Assembly (NCBI RefSeq): GCF_024399315.1
Contig: NZ_CP075170.1
Location: 4,030,001 to 4,094,000 of the forward strand
Direction of reading: 5' to 3'
DNA: 64,000 nt
Source: Chryseobacterium sp. MA9
GTDB lineage: Bacteria; Bacteroidota; Bacteroidia; Flavobacteriales; Weeksellaceae
Position 1 is the first letter of the stretch; each line of letters opens with the position of its first letter. A program made the translations under genes and the position numbers. The notes under the pieces were generated by a model, which was given only the letters and a program-made list of their open reading frames with translations, made no database searches and was not told the origin of the DNA. Below are positions 24,787-33,903 of the stretch, one piece after another.

Positions 24787-26157
24787 ATGAAAACACATCA
24801 TTATATATTTCTTACCGCTATCCTGTTTGTCATTGTCTTCTATAATCAGGATGTCGGACTGAACCTTGGAATTCTGGGAATCACTTATGCAGTATTAACC
24901 CTGTTTAAAACTCCGGAGAAAAATAAAACCAAAACCCTGTATATTCTTTTTGCAACAAGCATTTTATCCAGTATTGCATTTACATGGTATGGAGATTTTC
25001 CTTCCTTTATTGCAGTGGTAAGCTCACTACTTTTGCTTGGGTATAAATCAAAGAACAGAAGGTTGAAAATCCTCTTTTTAATTCCAGTTTTTATCGTGAA
25101 TTGCTGCACTTCATTCTGCCGTTTTTTCAGTTTTGATGAATGGCTGCCTAAAAAGAATGTTCCCGGATTGTGGCAAAAGACATTGGCTTTCATTTTAATT
25201 CCGCTGGTGCTGGTTTCTGTGTTCTTTGGAATTTATTCTGTAGGAAGCAACCATTTTGCAGCCCTTTTCACAGATTATGAATTGGATATTAATCTATGGC
25301 AGGTATTCTGTCTCTTTGTATTAGGTTTTTTTATTGCCTTTAATTACTGGAACTATGCGGTGGAAAAACTCATCTATAAAAACAATCATTTTCTGGATAA
25401 CGAATTTCATAAAGACTCCCGGGTTCCAAAGGCAACTTATTCTTTTCTTGATCTTGATGCGGAAAGAATGAGTGGTGTAATTTCTTTTGTTTTGCTGAAT
25501 ATTTTATTGATCTTCTTTATTATTACTTACAATTATGAACAGTTTTATGAAGCCGTAAAAACTCCCGTTCAGCTTTCCGAAGAAACCCATGAAAGAGTGA
25601 ATGCCGTGATCATGTCTATCATAATGGCTATTCTGGTCATCATGTTTTACTTTAAATCAGGATTTAATTTTGATCCGAAAGCAGGATTTTTGAAAATTTT
25701 AGCCAAAATCTGGATTTTCCTCAATGCAATTCTTGTCATGTCAGCAGCTGTTAAAAATTATGAGTATATCGTTAATTATGCATTCACTTATAAAAGATTA
25801 GGGGTTTTTGCTTTCCTGCTTTTATCACTGGTTGGTCTGGCTTTGACCTTTATTAAAATTCAAAAACAGAAAAGAAACATATTCCTTGTCAATACAATGG
25901 TTTGGTACTTTTATGGAACCATTTTAGTGTGCAGTTACTTTAATTGGGGTGGTTTTATTACTTCCCAGAACATGAAAAGAAAAGATTTTGCGGTCAGCTA
26001 TCATTTAACTTCTATCAACTTCAGTGAAAAAGCACTTTTGAAATATGCAGATGAAAAAAATGATCAAAAGCTTAAAAAGACTTTGCAGACGAAAGTAAAA
26101 AGAGAAACCTCCAAAACATTCCTTTCAAAGATTATTTACTATCAAACCATTCAATAA
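24787..26157 (+). CDS. DUF4153/DUF4173-type polytopic membrane protein
   Basis: 456 residues with about eleven membrane helices and little soluble sequence. The stretch YAFTYKRLGVFAFLLLSLVGL and the following NWGGFI segment fit the DUF4153/DUF4173 family. A lysine-rich C-terminal tail (LKKTLQTKVKRE) of about 40 residues follows the last helix. Function unknown in the family. It lies 7 bp before the DUF1361 gene, and they are a likely operon. Confidence 0.75.
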   Translation: MKTHHYIFLTAILFVIVFYNQDVGLNLGILGITYAVLTLFKTPEKNKTKTLYILFATSILSSIAFTWYGDFPSFIAVVSSLLLLGYKSKNRRLKILFLIPVFIVNCCTSFCRFFSFDEWLPKKNVPGLWQKTLAFILIPLVLVSVFFGIYSVGSNHFAALFTDYELDINLWQVFCLFVLGFFIAFNYWNYAVEKLIYKNNHFLDNEFHKDSRVPKATYSFLDLDAERMSGVISFVLLNILLIFFIITYNYEQFYEAVKTPVQLSEETHERVNAVIMSIIMAILVIMFYFKSGFNFDPKAGFLKILAKIWIFLNAILVMSAAVKNYEYIVNYAFTYKRLGVFAFLLLSLVGLALTFIKIQKQKRNIFLVNTMVWYFYGTILVCSYFNWGGFITSQNMKRKDFAVSYHLTSINFSEKALLKYADEKNDQKLKKTLQTKVKRETSKTFLSKIIYYQTIQ

Positions 26158-26163
26158 CAGGTT

Positions 26164-26850
26164 ATGAGAAAGCTCGTTGCATCTTCAAGGTTCAAAATCA
26201 ATATGCTGCTGATATTGATGACTGTATTCTGTTTCAGTCTCTCTGCTTTCAGATACTATATCAGTGATACAAAAGTGTTTTTGTTTCTCAACTGGAATCT
26301 TTTTCTGGCATGGATTCCTTTATTACTAAGTTCTTTCATTCTTGCTTTTAATATCAAAAGTAAAATATCAATCATCTTTATTATTATAGTCTGGATATTA
26401 TTCTTCCCCAATTCACCTTACATTCTTACGGATCTTTTTCACCTCAGAGCAAGAAATGAGATCCCGATATGGTATGACCTGATTGTTATTCTTTCCTATG
26501 CCTGGACGGGCCTGATCTGTGGTTTTATAAGCCTTAATGATATTGAAAAATGCCTTTCCGAGTATGGCAAAAGAAATATCATCAATGCGGTGATTATATT
26601 TTTCCTTTTCATGAGTAGCTTTGGAGTATATCTGGGGAGGTTTTTGAGATGGAACAGCTGGGATGTGCTCAATAATCCTTTTGGTCTTTTCTCTGATATT
26701 GTGGTACGGTTTATTTATCCGATGGAATATACCAAGACATGGGGTGTCACTGTTTTGATGGGAATTATGCTCAATTTTATGTATTTCACATTTAAATGGG
26801 TTGAAACTAATAATGAAAGAGAATTGCAGCCGGAAAATAAATTATTATAG
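26164..26850 (+). CDS. DUF1361 membrane protein
   Basis: 228 residues, six to seven membrane helices. The DUF1361 core is plain: FFPNSPYILTDLFHLR followed by PIWYDLIVILSYAWTGL, and later YLGRFLRWNSWDVLNNP. The family is uncharacterised. The gene begins 6 bp after the DUF4153-type gene. Confidence 0.85.
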   Translation: MRKLVASSRFKINMLLILMTVFCFSLSAFRYYISDTKVFLFLNWNLFLAWIPLLLSSFILAFNIKSKISIIFIIIVWILFFPNSPYILTDLFHLRARNEIPIWYDLIVILSYAWTGLICGFISLNDIEKCLSEYGKRNIINAVIIFFLFMSSFGVYLGRFLRWNSWDVLNNPFGLFSDIVVRFIYPMEYTKTWGVTVLMGIMLNFMYFTFKWVETNNERELQPENKLL

Positions 26851-26925
26851 CAGGATTGGAACAGTTTTAGCATTTAATAGAGCTCACCAGAATGATATGT
26901 TGGTACATTCTTAAACTTAATTATT

Positions 26926-27465
26926 ATGAAAAAAAGCTTATTGTTGATTCCATTGATTATTATTTCATGTAAAAAAGAACCTGCCGTGACAGCAGTTCAG
27001 GACAAGGATTCTACCATTGTAACAGAAATGCCGGATTCTGTTGTAAAAGCAGATTCTGTAGCATTGAGAAAAAGAGATTCAATCATTAACAATGCTCCGG
27101 CTACCAAAGAAGTTTTGCGTAAAGGTGTAATGAGAACTGAAAAAGAAGGTCAGATCATAAGAACAGCTGATGCCACCCAGCTTCCTTTTACTTTGGGAGA
27201 AGAATTCAAAAAAGAGGATCAGGAACTGATCTTGAAACTGACTCATTACGAACGCCCGAATATCAAAGCAAAAATTTCAACCAAAGAGAAAGAGTTCAAT
27301 ATCCGTTTCAATCAGATCAAACTTCCTAACGGGGACTATGATGGGCCTTTTGGAAGAGAAATCACTTATGATACTCCGGGTAAAGGTGAAGTATGGTTAA
27401 TTATCGGGAAAAGTAATATGGCTTCCGGAAATACCAAAGGAAGTTTTACCATAAGTGTGGAATAA
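26926..27465 (+). CDS. putative lipoprotein
   Basis: 179 residues. The signal is short and the lipobox is IIISC (Cys15), so a lipoprotein is likely. Residues 20-60 are low-complexity with repeated DSV and RKRD units; the C-terminal 90 residues look folded (YERPNIKAKISTKEKEFNI ... GEVWLIIGKSNMASGNTKG). I recognise no family. It precedes another lipoprotein gene in the same direction. Confidence 0.75.
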   Translation: MKKSLLLIPLIIISCKKEPAVTAVQDKDSTIVTEMPDSVVKADSVALRKRDSIINNAPATKEVLRKGVMRTEKEGQIIRTADATQLPFTLGEEFKKEDQELILKLTHYERPNIKAKISTKEKEFNIRFNQIKLPNGDYDGPFGREITYDTPGKGEVWLIIGKSNMASGNTKGSFTISVE

Positions 27466-27518
27466 GACCAAATCAATTTGGTACAATTTCTGCAAACTAA
27501 ACTTTAAAATTTAAAATT

Positions 27519-28031
27519 ATGAAAAATATAGTTCTAACAGCAATGGCCGCCTCAGCTGTACTCGTAAGTTGCGGAACCGTACAGTCGCTGGTTCAGAATA
27601 CATTTCCATACACAACGAATGTTTTAGTGTCTACAGGTGTTCCGGCAGATAAAGAAGTTTCTTCCACTGCAACGGCTACCAATGTACAGACATGGTTCGG
27701 AGGAAATAACAATGCAAAGATTAAAGACGTAAGAATTTCAGATGCAAAAATTTCTGTTGCTTCCCCTTCAGGAGGAAATCTGAGTGCATTCAAAACCGTT
27801 AAAATATATGTTTCATCCAACGGAACAGGAGAAAGATTGGTAGCATCACGTTCTAATATATCTACCAACTCTTCCAGTTTAAATCTGGATCTGAACGATA
27901 CAGGTTTTCTGGATGAAATTGTAAAAAGCTCTGGATTGACCGTAAGAACAGTTTATGAACTGAAGAATCAAACCTCTTCAGACATGAACATTAAAGTAGC
28001 GCTTAATTTCAGCAGCGTTCCTACTAAATAA
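27519..28031 (+). CDS. putative lipoprotein
   Basis: 170 residues with a lipobox VLVSC (Cys19). The mature protein is serine- and threonine-rich and beta-predicted, with ISDAKISVASPSGGNLSAFK and a late SSDMNIKVALNFSSVP. No catalytic motif or known domain is visible. It might be an outer-membrane-anchored beta protein. A strong bidirectional terminator follows. Confidence 0.75.
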   Translation: MKNIVLTAMAASAVLVSCGTVQSLVQNTFPYTTNVLVSTGVPADKEVSSTATATNVQTWFGGNNNAKIKDVRISDAKISVASPSGGNLSAFKTVKIYVSSNGTGERLVASRSNISTNSSSLNLDLNDTGFLDEIVKSSGLTVRTVYELKNQTSSDMNIKVALNFSSVPTK

Positions 28032-28052
28032 TTCTATAAAAACTTACTATAA

Positions 28053-28084
28053 AAACCCTCTTTCAGTATTCTGAAAGAGGGTTT
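28053..28084. terminator. bidirectional terminator between lipoprotein and S8 protease genes
   Basis: A perfect 14-bp stem AAACCCTCTTTCAG / CTGAAAGAGGGTTT with a 4-nt loop between two convergent genes. Confidence 0.9.
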
Positions 28085-28114
28085 GATGTGAAGTAAAATG
28101 TATAAAAAATTTTA

Positions 28115-29773
28115 TTAGAGTTTTGTGAATTTCTCAACAACTCTTCTTTGACCTTCATTGATATTGATGATATACTGGCCTGTTGGCAGTTGTGAAATAT
28201 CAATTTTTTCATTAGGCAAAACAGAACTTTTGATCACAGTACGTCCCTGAAGGTTGATGATCTCAAAATCCAGCTTTTTATTTTCTGCACTTTGAATAGC
28301 AATAGTACTGCTGGATGGATTAGGATAAATTTTAACCTCCAGCGGAGACAATGTTTTTACAGGTGTGGCAAAGTTGCTTTCCAATTGCAGTATCGCATTT
28401 TTTACATTAGGAAGAGGTCCAATCTTCTGGCCAGTTACAGTTCCTCCCTGAGGAATTCCTGTAGAGATCAAGAGATTTTTCATCGCAGATGGTGTTAGGT
28501 TCTGACCCGTAGTCTGACGATAGAAAGACTGAATTAAAATAGCTGCAGAAGATACTACAGGTGTTGCAGAACTTGTACCACTGAAATAATTATAAGTCCT
28601 GTTGTTATCATTATCATATTTCGCATAAGATCCATAACCTGCTGCCATTACACTGCTTCCCCAGCCCTGAACATCCACTCTGTTTCCATAAGTACTGAAA
28701 CTTAATTTTGAATGGGTGGTATTAGGAGATCCTGCACCTACAATAATAGCACCGCTATTTCCTCTTGCAAGATAAGTTGCATAAAACGGATCATCCAGGT
28801 TTTGATTTCCGTTACCTGCTGCTGCAATGATAATAATACCTGAATCAGTAGCTGCTTTGGTAAGATCCCAGATTACTTTATCATACTCAGCAGGGCAATA
28901 CTGACCGTCTTTTCCACCAGTCTGCATTTCGTATAATATAATATCTCCGGACTGAGATGCATTAATAGATCTGCTTACCGCAGAGGCTCTATTGTATCCC
29001 ACAGTGGTCCATTCCATATATCCTTTTATCTCAGAAGCGCTGTAAGCTGCTCCAGTAAGTCCTGTATTATCTTTGATAGAACCTAGAATGCTTACTACAG
29101 CAGTCCCATGGTCACGATAGTTATTATTAGCTAATCCTGCATTGGGAGAATATCCTGGCTCAAGCTGTATAGAGTTTTGGTTAGTCAGCATTTCATGAGT
29201 TTTGTAAAAACCATATTCAACATCCCTTACACGAATGTTCTGTCCGGTGATTCCTCTTGACCAAGCATATTTTGCATTGATTCCCGGATTGTCATTCAGA
29301 TAGGTCTGTAAGCTTTCTAAATCAGGAGTCACCACAAAAGCATTTACCAAAGGAGGTTCAATAGGGGTTGCACTCATTACAGACACATATTCTATTTCAG
29401 GAAATCTTTCAAGACTCTGAATGATCTTTTGAGTGGTTTCTTCGTTTTGAAGAGGCAGGTCTGCCTTATAAATTCTTTTCAGTTTTTCTACAGATTCTGA
29501 GGAGTTTCCGATTGCTTTGCTGCTTCTGGCCATTTCATCAAGTTTACTGTCTGTAAAATCAAGATCATACTTGAACGAAATTTTATTTTCTCTTGAAAAC
29601 CTCTCCAGATCAGCATTTCTGCTGAATGCAGTTTTTTCTGAATTAATGCCTTTTGAAAAGCATACATAGATGATTGAATTTTGGTCCTGATTCAGTTTGG
29701 GCTGGCTGTCCTGACCAAAAGCCAGGGAAGAACAGAACGCAAACAATGCGAAAAAGTTGGTTTTTGTTTTCAT
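28115..29773 (-). CDS. T9SS-secreted S8 (subtilisin-like) serine protease
   Basis: 552 residues. A signal peptide ends near LAFGQ (21). The catalytic Asp184 (VRDVEYGF), His222 (DHGTAVVSILG), oxyanion Asn321 (AAAGNGN) and Ser401 (FSGTSSATPVV) are all present, so the enzyme should be active. Residues 25-150 may be a pro-region. The C-terminal 75 residues are a type A sorting domain (VKIYPNPSSSTIAIQ ... PTGQYIININEGQRRVVEKF). It would be exported by the T9SS and act at or outside the cell surface. It is transcribed alone. Confidence 0.92.
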   Translation of the reverse strand: MKTKTNFFALFAFCSSLAFGQDSQPKLNQDQNSIIYVCFSKGINSEKTAFSRNADLERFSRENKISFKYDLDFTDSKLDEMARSSKAIGNSSESVEKLKRIYKADLPLQNEETTQKIIQSLERFPEIEYVSVMSATPIEPPLVNAFVVTPDLESLQTYLNDNPGINAKYAWSRGITGQNIRVRDVEYGFYKTHEMLTNQNSIQLEPGYSPNAGLANNNYRDHGTAVVSILGSIKDNTGLTGAAYSASEIKGYMEWTTVGYNRASAVSRSINASQSGDIILYEMQTGGKDGQYCPAEYDKVIWDLTKAATDSGIIIIAAAGNGNQNLDDPFYATYLARGNSGAIIVGAGSPNTTHSKLSFSTYGNRVDVQGWGSSVMAAGYGSYAKYDNDNNRTYNYFSGTSSATPVVSSAAILIQSFYRQTTGQNLTPSAMKNLLISTGIPQGGTVTGQKIGPLPNVKNAILQLESNFATPVKTLSPLEVKIYPNPSSSTIAIQSAENKKLDFEIINLQGRTVIKSSVLPNEKIDISQLPTGQYIININEGQRRVVEKFTKL

Positions 29774-29918
29774 ACAATTTTGTTAAATGGTTGTAAATCA
29801 GTTTTGATTTATATCAAAAATAATAATAAAATAAAAACAAATCACGTTTTTGTGAATTTATTTTTTATTTTATTATTCTTCCCTTATGTATAAAGACTTT
29901 CATTAATTTTTTTATAAC

Positions 29919-29951
29919 AAACCTCACAGGTTTCAAAAGTCTGTGAGGTTT
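29919..29951. repeat. 33-bp palindrome, diverged copy 3
   Basis: Same length and layout as the copies at 7491 and 9015, with changes in the middle of both arms (AAACCTCACAGG / CTGTGAGGTTT). The changes on one side are mostly matched on the other, so pairing is kept. Confidence 0.7.
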
Positions 29952-29976
29952 GGAAAATATACTTTGTATGGTTACA

Positions 29977-30006
29977 AAAAACCATCCAGAATCACTGAAT
30001 GGTTTT
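29977..30006 (-). terminator. terminator of the 30029-31548 unit
   Basis: Stem AAAACCATTCAG / CTGGATGGTTTT on the - strand with one mismatch, then a T-run. Confidence 0.7.
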
Positions 30007-30028
30007 GTTGAGGTATATAAATTTAATT

Positions 30029-30625
30029 TTAAAAATCATCGAACCAGTCTAATTTGTTCTTATGGTAAATCAGTTTCTTTCTATTTATAATCTGATATTC
30101 AATACCAATGCTGTCCTTGTTGATATTGATGAGTTTAGCCTCTTGGATCGGCACTCTTTTATCATCTAAATAGGTCTCATTAGAAGGCTGTGCTATTTTT
30201 TCTACAATGTTTGAATAGGGAATTCTTGAAATTTGTTTTTCGAAGATTCCTTCTTTCTGGTAAATTGTAATAAGTGGATTGTACAGTGCTCCCGGACGCC
30301 CTCTCTCCATTCTGTAAGTATCATCCAGCTGAATTCGCTGGTCACAGCCTATAGTTGAAAAATAATGGAGGATGCCAAAAAAAGGAATCATCATGGGTAA
30401 AATGCTAAGAATGATTCCTGAGATTAAAAGGCCAAAGTATACTTTAATCACTTTTTTCTTCCAAAATCTGATCATGATAAAAATAGTCATCAATAGCCAA
30501 AGCCAGTTAATTATTTTATCAATGTAATATCCGGCGAAACTATAATTGTTCAGGCTTAATACTATTCCAAACAGGAAAATTAAAGTCACTGCAAGATAAA
30601 GAATGAATGTATTTTTGTTATTCAT
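30029..30625 (-). CDS. hypothetical membrane protein
   Basis: 198 residues. Three membrane helices occupy about residues 8-90; the remaining 110 residues are a soluble domain with no motif that I recognise. It lies 9 bp downstream of dtd on the same strand, so it is probably co-transcribed. Function unknown. Confidence 0.7.
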   Translation of the reverse strand: MNNKNTFILYLAVTLIFLFGIVLSLNNYSFAGYYIDKIINWLWLLMTIFIMIRFWKKKVIKVYFGLLISGIILSILPMMIPFFGILHYFSTIGCDQRIQLDDTYRMERGRPGALYNPLITIYQKEGIFEKQISRIPYSNIVEKIAQPSNETYLDDKRVPIQEAKLININKDSIGIEYQIINRKKLIYHKNKLDWFDDF

Positions 30626-30634
30626 CTCTATAAT

Positions 30635-31084
30635 TTAGCCTTTGGTAACCGAATCCATTACAATAGTGACAGGTCCGTCGTTGATCAGGGAAACCTTCAT
30701 GTCCGCTCCGAAGATTCCGCTTTCCGTCTTTAATCCGGATTGGGCTATTTCTTCTTTAAAATAATCAAAAAGAGGTATAGCTTTATCAGGTTTTGCTGCT
30801 TTTATGAAAGACGGGCGATTGCCTTTTTTATAATCTGCAATCAATGTAAATTGGCTGATACAAAGGATTTCTCCTGAAATATCCTTCACAGAAAGATTAA
30901 GTTTACCCTCCTCATCTCCAAAGATTCTTAGGTTTAAAACTTTCTGTACAAGCCAGTCTGCATCTGTTTTTTCATCATTTTCATCCACACCTACCAGCAG
31001 CATTAATCCTTTTCCGATTTCACCAACAATTTTTCCGTCTACCTTTACACTGGCTTCAGAGACTCTTTGTATAACGATCTTCAT
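30635..31084 (-). CDS. dtd: D-aminoacyl-tRNA deacylase
   Basis: 149 residues, full length. The two active-site motifs are present: SQFTL (about 78-82) and GPVT near the C-terminus (NDGPVTIVMDS). The enzyme removes D-amino acids from tRNA, protecting translation. It lies 8 bp downstream of a secreted-protein gene and upstream of a membrane protein; this order has no evident functional meaning. Confidence 0.95.
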   Translation of the reverse strand: MKIVIQRVSEASVKVDGKIVGEIGKGLMLLVGVDENDEKTDADWLVQKVLNLRIFGDEEGKLNLSVKDISGEILCISQFTLIADYKKGNRPSFIKAAKPDKAIPLFDYFKEEIAQSGLKTESGIFGADMKVSLINDGPVTIVMDSVTKG

Positions 31085-31092
31085 TTTATATT

Positions 31093-31548
31093 CTAATAGT
31101 AAACAGTTAAAGTTTTGCTTGGAGCATCATAATTGTAAGGATAGGTTTTAGGCGGTAGAGATGTTTTAGCTCCTGCCTCTGGCTGTCCCGTACTTAAGAT
31201 CCATCTTGTGTTGTCCTGCGGGCAGATAATAGCAATATTGTCCTTTACTTCCAGGGTTGTATTGTTATCAGGGCATATGTGAGGAGCATTCCTGTCGTAT
31301 ACCTTAAATCCATTTGCTGTTCGGACAATAATCAGTCCTCTTGTTCCGGACTGCTGCTCATTCACATAAATCCAGCCGTTAATATTGTTCAAAGCATAGT
31401 AAGCAGGCAGGTTTAGATTAAGGGATACATTAATGGGAGTATTGGGGAAACAGTTCACAGTATCTTCTCTGCTTCCACAAGAGTTTATAGTTAAATTACT
31501 GAAAATCAATATACTGAAAATGGATAAGATTGAAAAAGTTTTTTTCAT
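31093..31548 (-). CDS. Rieske-like lipoprotein lacking cluster histidines
   Basis: 151 residues with a lipobox-like INSC after a signal segment. The layout (NVSLNLNLPAYYALN, then GLIIVRTANGFKVYDRNAPH, ICPDN, IICPQD and a C-terminal KTYPYNYDAPSKTLTVYY) matches a Bacteroidota family whose other members have Rieske-like Cys/His ligand pairs. Here the cysteines in CPDN and CPQD remain but the usual His ligands are not seen, so a 2Fe-2S cluster is doubtful. It may be a structural descendant with another role. Confidence 0.65.
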   Translation of the reverse strand: MKKTFSILSIFSILIFSNLTINSCGSREDTVNCFPNTPINVSLNLNLPAYYALNNINGWIYVNEQQSGTRGLIIVRTANGFKVYDRNAPHICPDNNTTLEVKDNIAIICPQDNTRWILSTGQPEAGAKTSLPPKTYPYNYDAPSKTLTVYY

Positions 31549-31565
31549 TTCAATTTAAATTTTTA

Positions 31566-31573
31566 TATATTTG
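31566..31573 (+). promoter_or_regulatory. -7 box of the greA promoter
   Basis: TATATTTG, a match to the Bacteroidota TAnnTTTG box, about 85 bp before greA. The leader that follows contains two overlapping short hairpins (ACATT/AATGT and TCCG/CGGA, 31601-31622) and a T-run. Confidence 0.5.
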
Positions 31574-31657
31574 TAAAAATTAAACGATTACAACACGAAA
31601 ACATTGTCCGGCAAATGTCGGATTATTTTTTTATACTAAAACTAAATTTTGAAAATT

Positions 31658-32128
31658 ATGGCAAGCTATGTAACTAAGGAGGGCCTAGAGAAAATGAAAG
31701 CTGAGCTGGAACAGTTGGAAACTGTAGAGAGACCAAAAATCACTCAGCAGATCGCGGAAGCAAGAGACAAAGGTGATTTGTCAGAAAATGCAGAATACGA
31801 TGCGGCTAAAGAGGCTCAAGGGATGCTTGAAATGAGAATTTCCAAGCTGAAAGACGTTATCTCTACTTCTAAAATTATAGACGAAAGCCAATTAGATACT
31901 TCAAAAGTTTCCATCTTAACAACAGTGAAACTTAAAAATAATGCTACGAAGCAAGAGCAGGTATTTACATTGGTACCGGATAACGAAAGTGACCTGAAGA
32001 CAGGAAGGATTTCTGTAAACACTCCTATCGCAAAAGGTCTGTTGGGGAAAGCTATTGGCGAAACTGCCGAAATTACTTTACCGAACGGAAACAAACTGTC
32101 TTTTGAGGTATTAGACATTTCTTTATAG
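31658..32128 (+). CDS. greA: transcription elongation factor GreA
   Basis: 156 residues from the ATG at 31658; the in-frame TTG at 31649 would add only three residues and is less likely. The N-terminal coiled coil spans about residues 1-75 (LEKMKAELEQLETVERP, with the acidic tip at DLSENAEYDAAKE), followed by the FKBP-like domain ending LPNGNKLSFEVLDISL. GreA rescues backtracked RNA polymerase by stimulating transcript cleavage. It is followed by a HIT-family gene and clpX, all on the + strand. Confidence 0.95.
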   Translation: MASYVTKEGLEKMKAELEQLETVERPKITQQIAEARDKGDLSENAEYDAAKEAQGMLEMRISKLKDVISTSKIIDESQLDTSKVSILTTVKLKNNATKQEQVFTLVPDNESDLKTGRISVNTPIAKGLLGKAIGETAEITLPNGNKLSFEVLDISL

Positions 32129-32183
32129 TCTGATACAGTTTCTATTTCTAAACTTCTAATATCTAACCCTAACCTCTGATAAA

Positions 32184-32573
32184 ATGAGCACTATATTCAC
32201 AAAGATCATCAATGGCGAGATTCCCTCTTATAAGATTGCAGAAAATGAAAACTTTATTGCATTCTTAGACGCAATGCCTTTGGTGAAAGGACATACTTTA
32301 GTAGTTCCGAAAAAAGAAGTGGATTTGATTTTTGATCTTGAAAGTGAAGAATACAAAAACCTTTGGGGATTTGCCCAAGAGGTAGCCAAGAAGATCAAAA
32401 CTGCAATTCCATGTGTAAGAGTAGGAGTAGCGGTGGTAGGACTTGAAGTTCCTCATGCACACATCCATCTGATTCCTTTAAACAAGATGGAAGACATGAA
32501 TTTTAGAAATGAAAGATTAAAATTAACGAACGAAGAATATACAGAGATTCAAAACTCAATTATTAATTCTTAA
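32184..32573 (+). CDS. HIT-family nucleotide hydrolase
   Basis: 129 residues, one HIT domain. The histidine triad is VPHAHIHLIPL (about residues 91-101), and MPLVKGHTLVVPKKEV is the usual first motif. Bacterial members are purine-nucleoside phosphoramidase/HinT-like. It is 55 bp downstream of greA and a terminator follows. Confidence 0.93.
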   Translation: MSTIFTKIINGEIPSYKIAENENFIAFLDAMPLVKGHTLVVPKKEVDLIFDLESEEYKNLWGFAQEVAKKIKTAIPCVRVGVAVVGLEVPHAHIHLIPLNKMEDMNFRNERLKLTNEEYTEIQNSIINS

Positions 32574-32580
32574 CAACCAG

Positions 32581-32617
32581 AAAATCGTAAAAAAGTAATT
32601 TTTTACGATTTTCTTTA
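32581..32617 (+). terminator. terminator after greA-HIT
   Basis: A 13-bp stem AAAATCGTAAAAA / TTTTTACGATTTT with a short loop, followed by TTCTTT. Confidence 0.75.
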
Positions 32618-32641
32618 ACATATACATATATATTATATCAT

Positions 32642-33829
32642 ATGAACTCAAACCAATGTTCTTTCTGTGGCAGAAAAAGAAATGAAGTACAGATGCTGAT
32701 TTCTGGCCAGAATGGTTTTATTTGTGAAAATTGTATAGAGCAGGCACATGCTATTGTAAAAGATGGTGCATCCAAAACAGGATATTCACCTGCCGACAGT
32801 ATGGCTGAACTTAAAAAGCCAAAAGAGATCAAAGAATTTCTTGATCAGTATGTGATAGGTCAGGATCAGGCAAAAAAACAGCTTTCCATTGCTGTATATA
32901 ATCATTATAAAAGATTACTCCACGCACAGGACGAAAACAGAGAAGTGGAACTTGAAAAGTCAAACATCATCATGATAGGGGAGACGGGAACAGGTAAAAC
33001 TCTTCTGGCAAAAACTATCGCCAGAGAACTGAATGTTCCTTTCTGTATCGTAGATGCTACTATTTTAACGGAAGCAGGATATGTAGGAGAGGATGTTGAA
33101 AGTATTCTGTCCAGACTTCTGATGGTAGCAGATTATGATGTGGAAAAAGCTGAAAAAGGAATTGTTTTCATTGATGAGATTGATAAGATTGCAAGAAAAT
33201 CAGACAATCCAAGTATTACAAGAGATGTTTCCGGAGAAGGAGTACAGCAGGGATTATTGAAACTGCTGGAAGGAAGTATCGTCAATGTTCCGCCGCAGGG
33301 AGGTAGAAAACATCCGGATCAGAAATATATCCAGGTCAATACTCAGAATATCTTGTTTATTGCTGGTGGTGCTTTTGACGGAATTAAAGAGATTATTGAA
33401 AGAAGAATGAACAAGCAGGCGATAGGCTTCAGTTCTGAGAAAATCAATAAGACAGATGAAGACGAATATATATTAACAAATATTAATGCAATTGATCTTC
33501 GTACTTTCGGATTAATTCCGGAACTTTTAGGAAGATTTCCAATCATCACTTACCTTGATAAACTCACGAAAGAGACCTTGGTAAGAATTATGAAAGAGCC
33601 AAAAAATTCGATTGTGAATCAATTTGTGGAACTTTTCAAGATGGATGGTACAGATTTGGTAATAACAGATGGTGCAATTGAAAAAATCGTAGAGGAAACT
33701 ATTGAAAAAGGATTAGGAGCAAGAGGGTTGAGAGGTACTACCGAAAAAGTTCTAGAAGACTATATGTTTTCAATAGGAGAGGACAAAGAGATCATCTTGA
33801 CAGAAGATAATGTTTTGATTAATAGATAA
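32642..33829 (+). CDS. clpX: ClpX, ATP-dependent protease ATPase subunit
   Basis: 395 residues. The zinc-binding domain has Cys6, Cys9, Cys28 and Cys31. The AAA+ domain has Walker A GETGTGKT at 113-120, the pore motif GYVGED, Walker [10 protein letters not shown], and the ClpX-typical IGF loop (QAIGFSS) that docks onto ClpP. The C-terminal end [15 protein letters not shown] is somewhat shorter than in E. coli (424). ClpX unfolds tagged proteins for ClpP; clpP is not in the window. Confidence 0.97.
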   Translation: MNSNQCSFCGRKRNEVQMLISGQNGFICENCIEQAHAIVKDGASKTGYSPADSMAELKKPKEIKEFLDQYVIGQDQAKKQLSIAVYNHYKRLLHAQDENREVELEKSNIIMIGETGTGKTLLAKTIARELNVPFCIVDATILTEAGYVGEDVESILSRLLMVADYDVEKAEKGIVFIDEIDKIARKSDNPSITRDVSGEGVQQGLLKLLEGSIVNVPPQGGRKHPDQKYIQVNTQNILFIAGGAFDGIKEIIERRMNKQAIGFSSEKINKTDEDEYILTNINAIDLRTFGLIPELLGRFPIITYLDKLTKETLVRIMKEPKNSIVNQFVELFKMDGTDLVITDGAIEKIVEETIEKGLGARGLRGTTEKVLEDYMFSIGEDKEIILTEDNVLINR

Positions 33830-33857
33830 AATATTTTTTTTTTAAGAAAAATAATAA

Positions 33858-33865
33858 TACCTTTG
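33858..33865 (+). promoter_or_regulatory. -7 box before the T9SS type C protein
   Basis: TACCTTTG matches the TAnnTTTG box and lies 38 bp before the start codon at 33904. Confidence 0.5.
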
Positions 33866-33903
33866 CGGGTGAAGATTGTATTAACACACAAATATTTTAT
33901 ACA

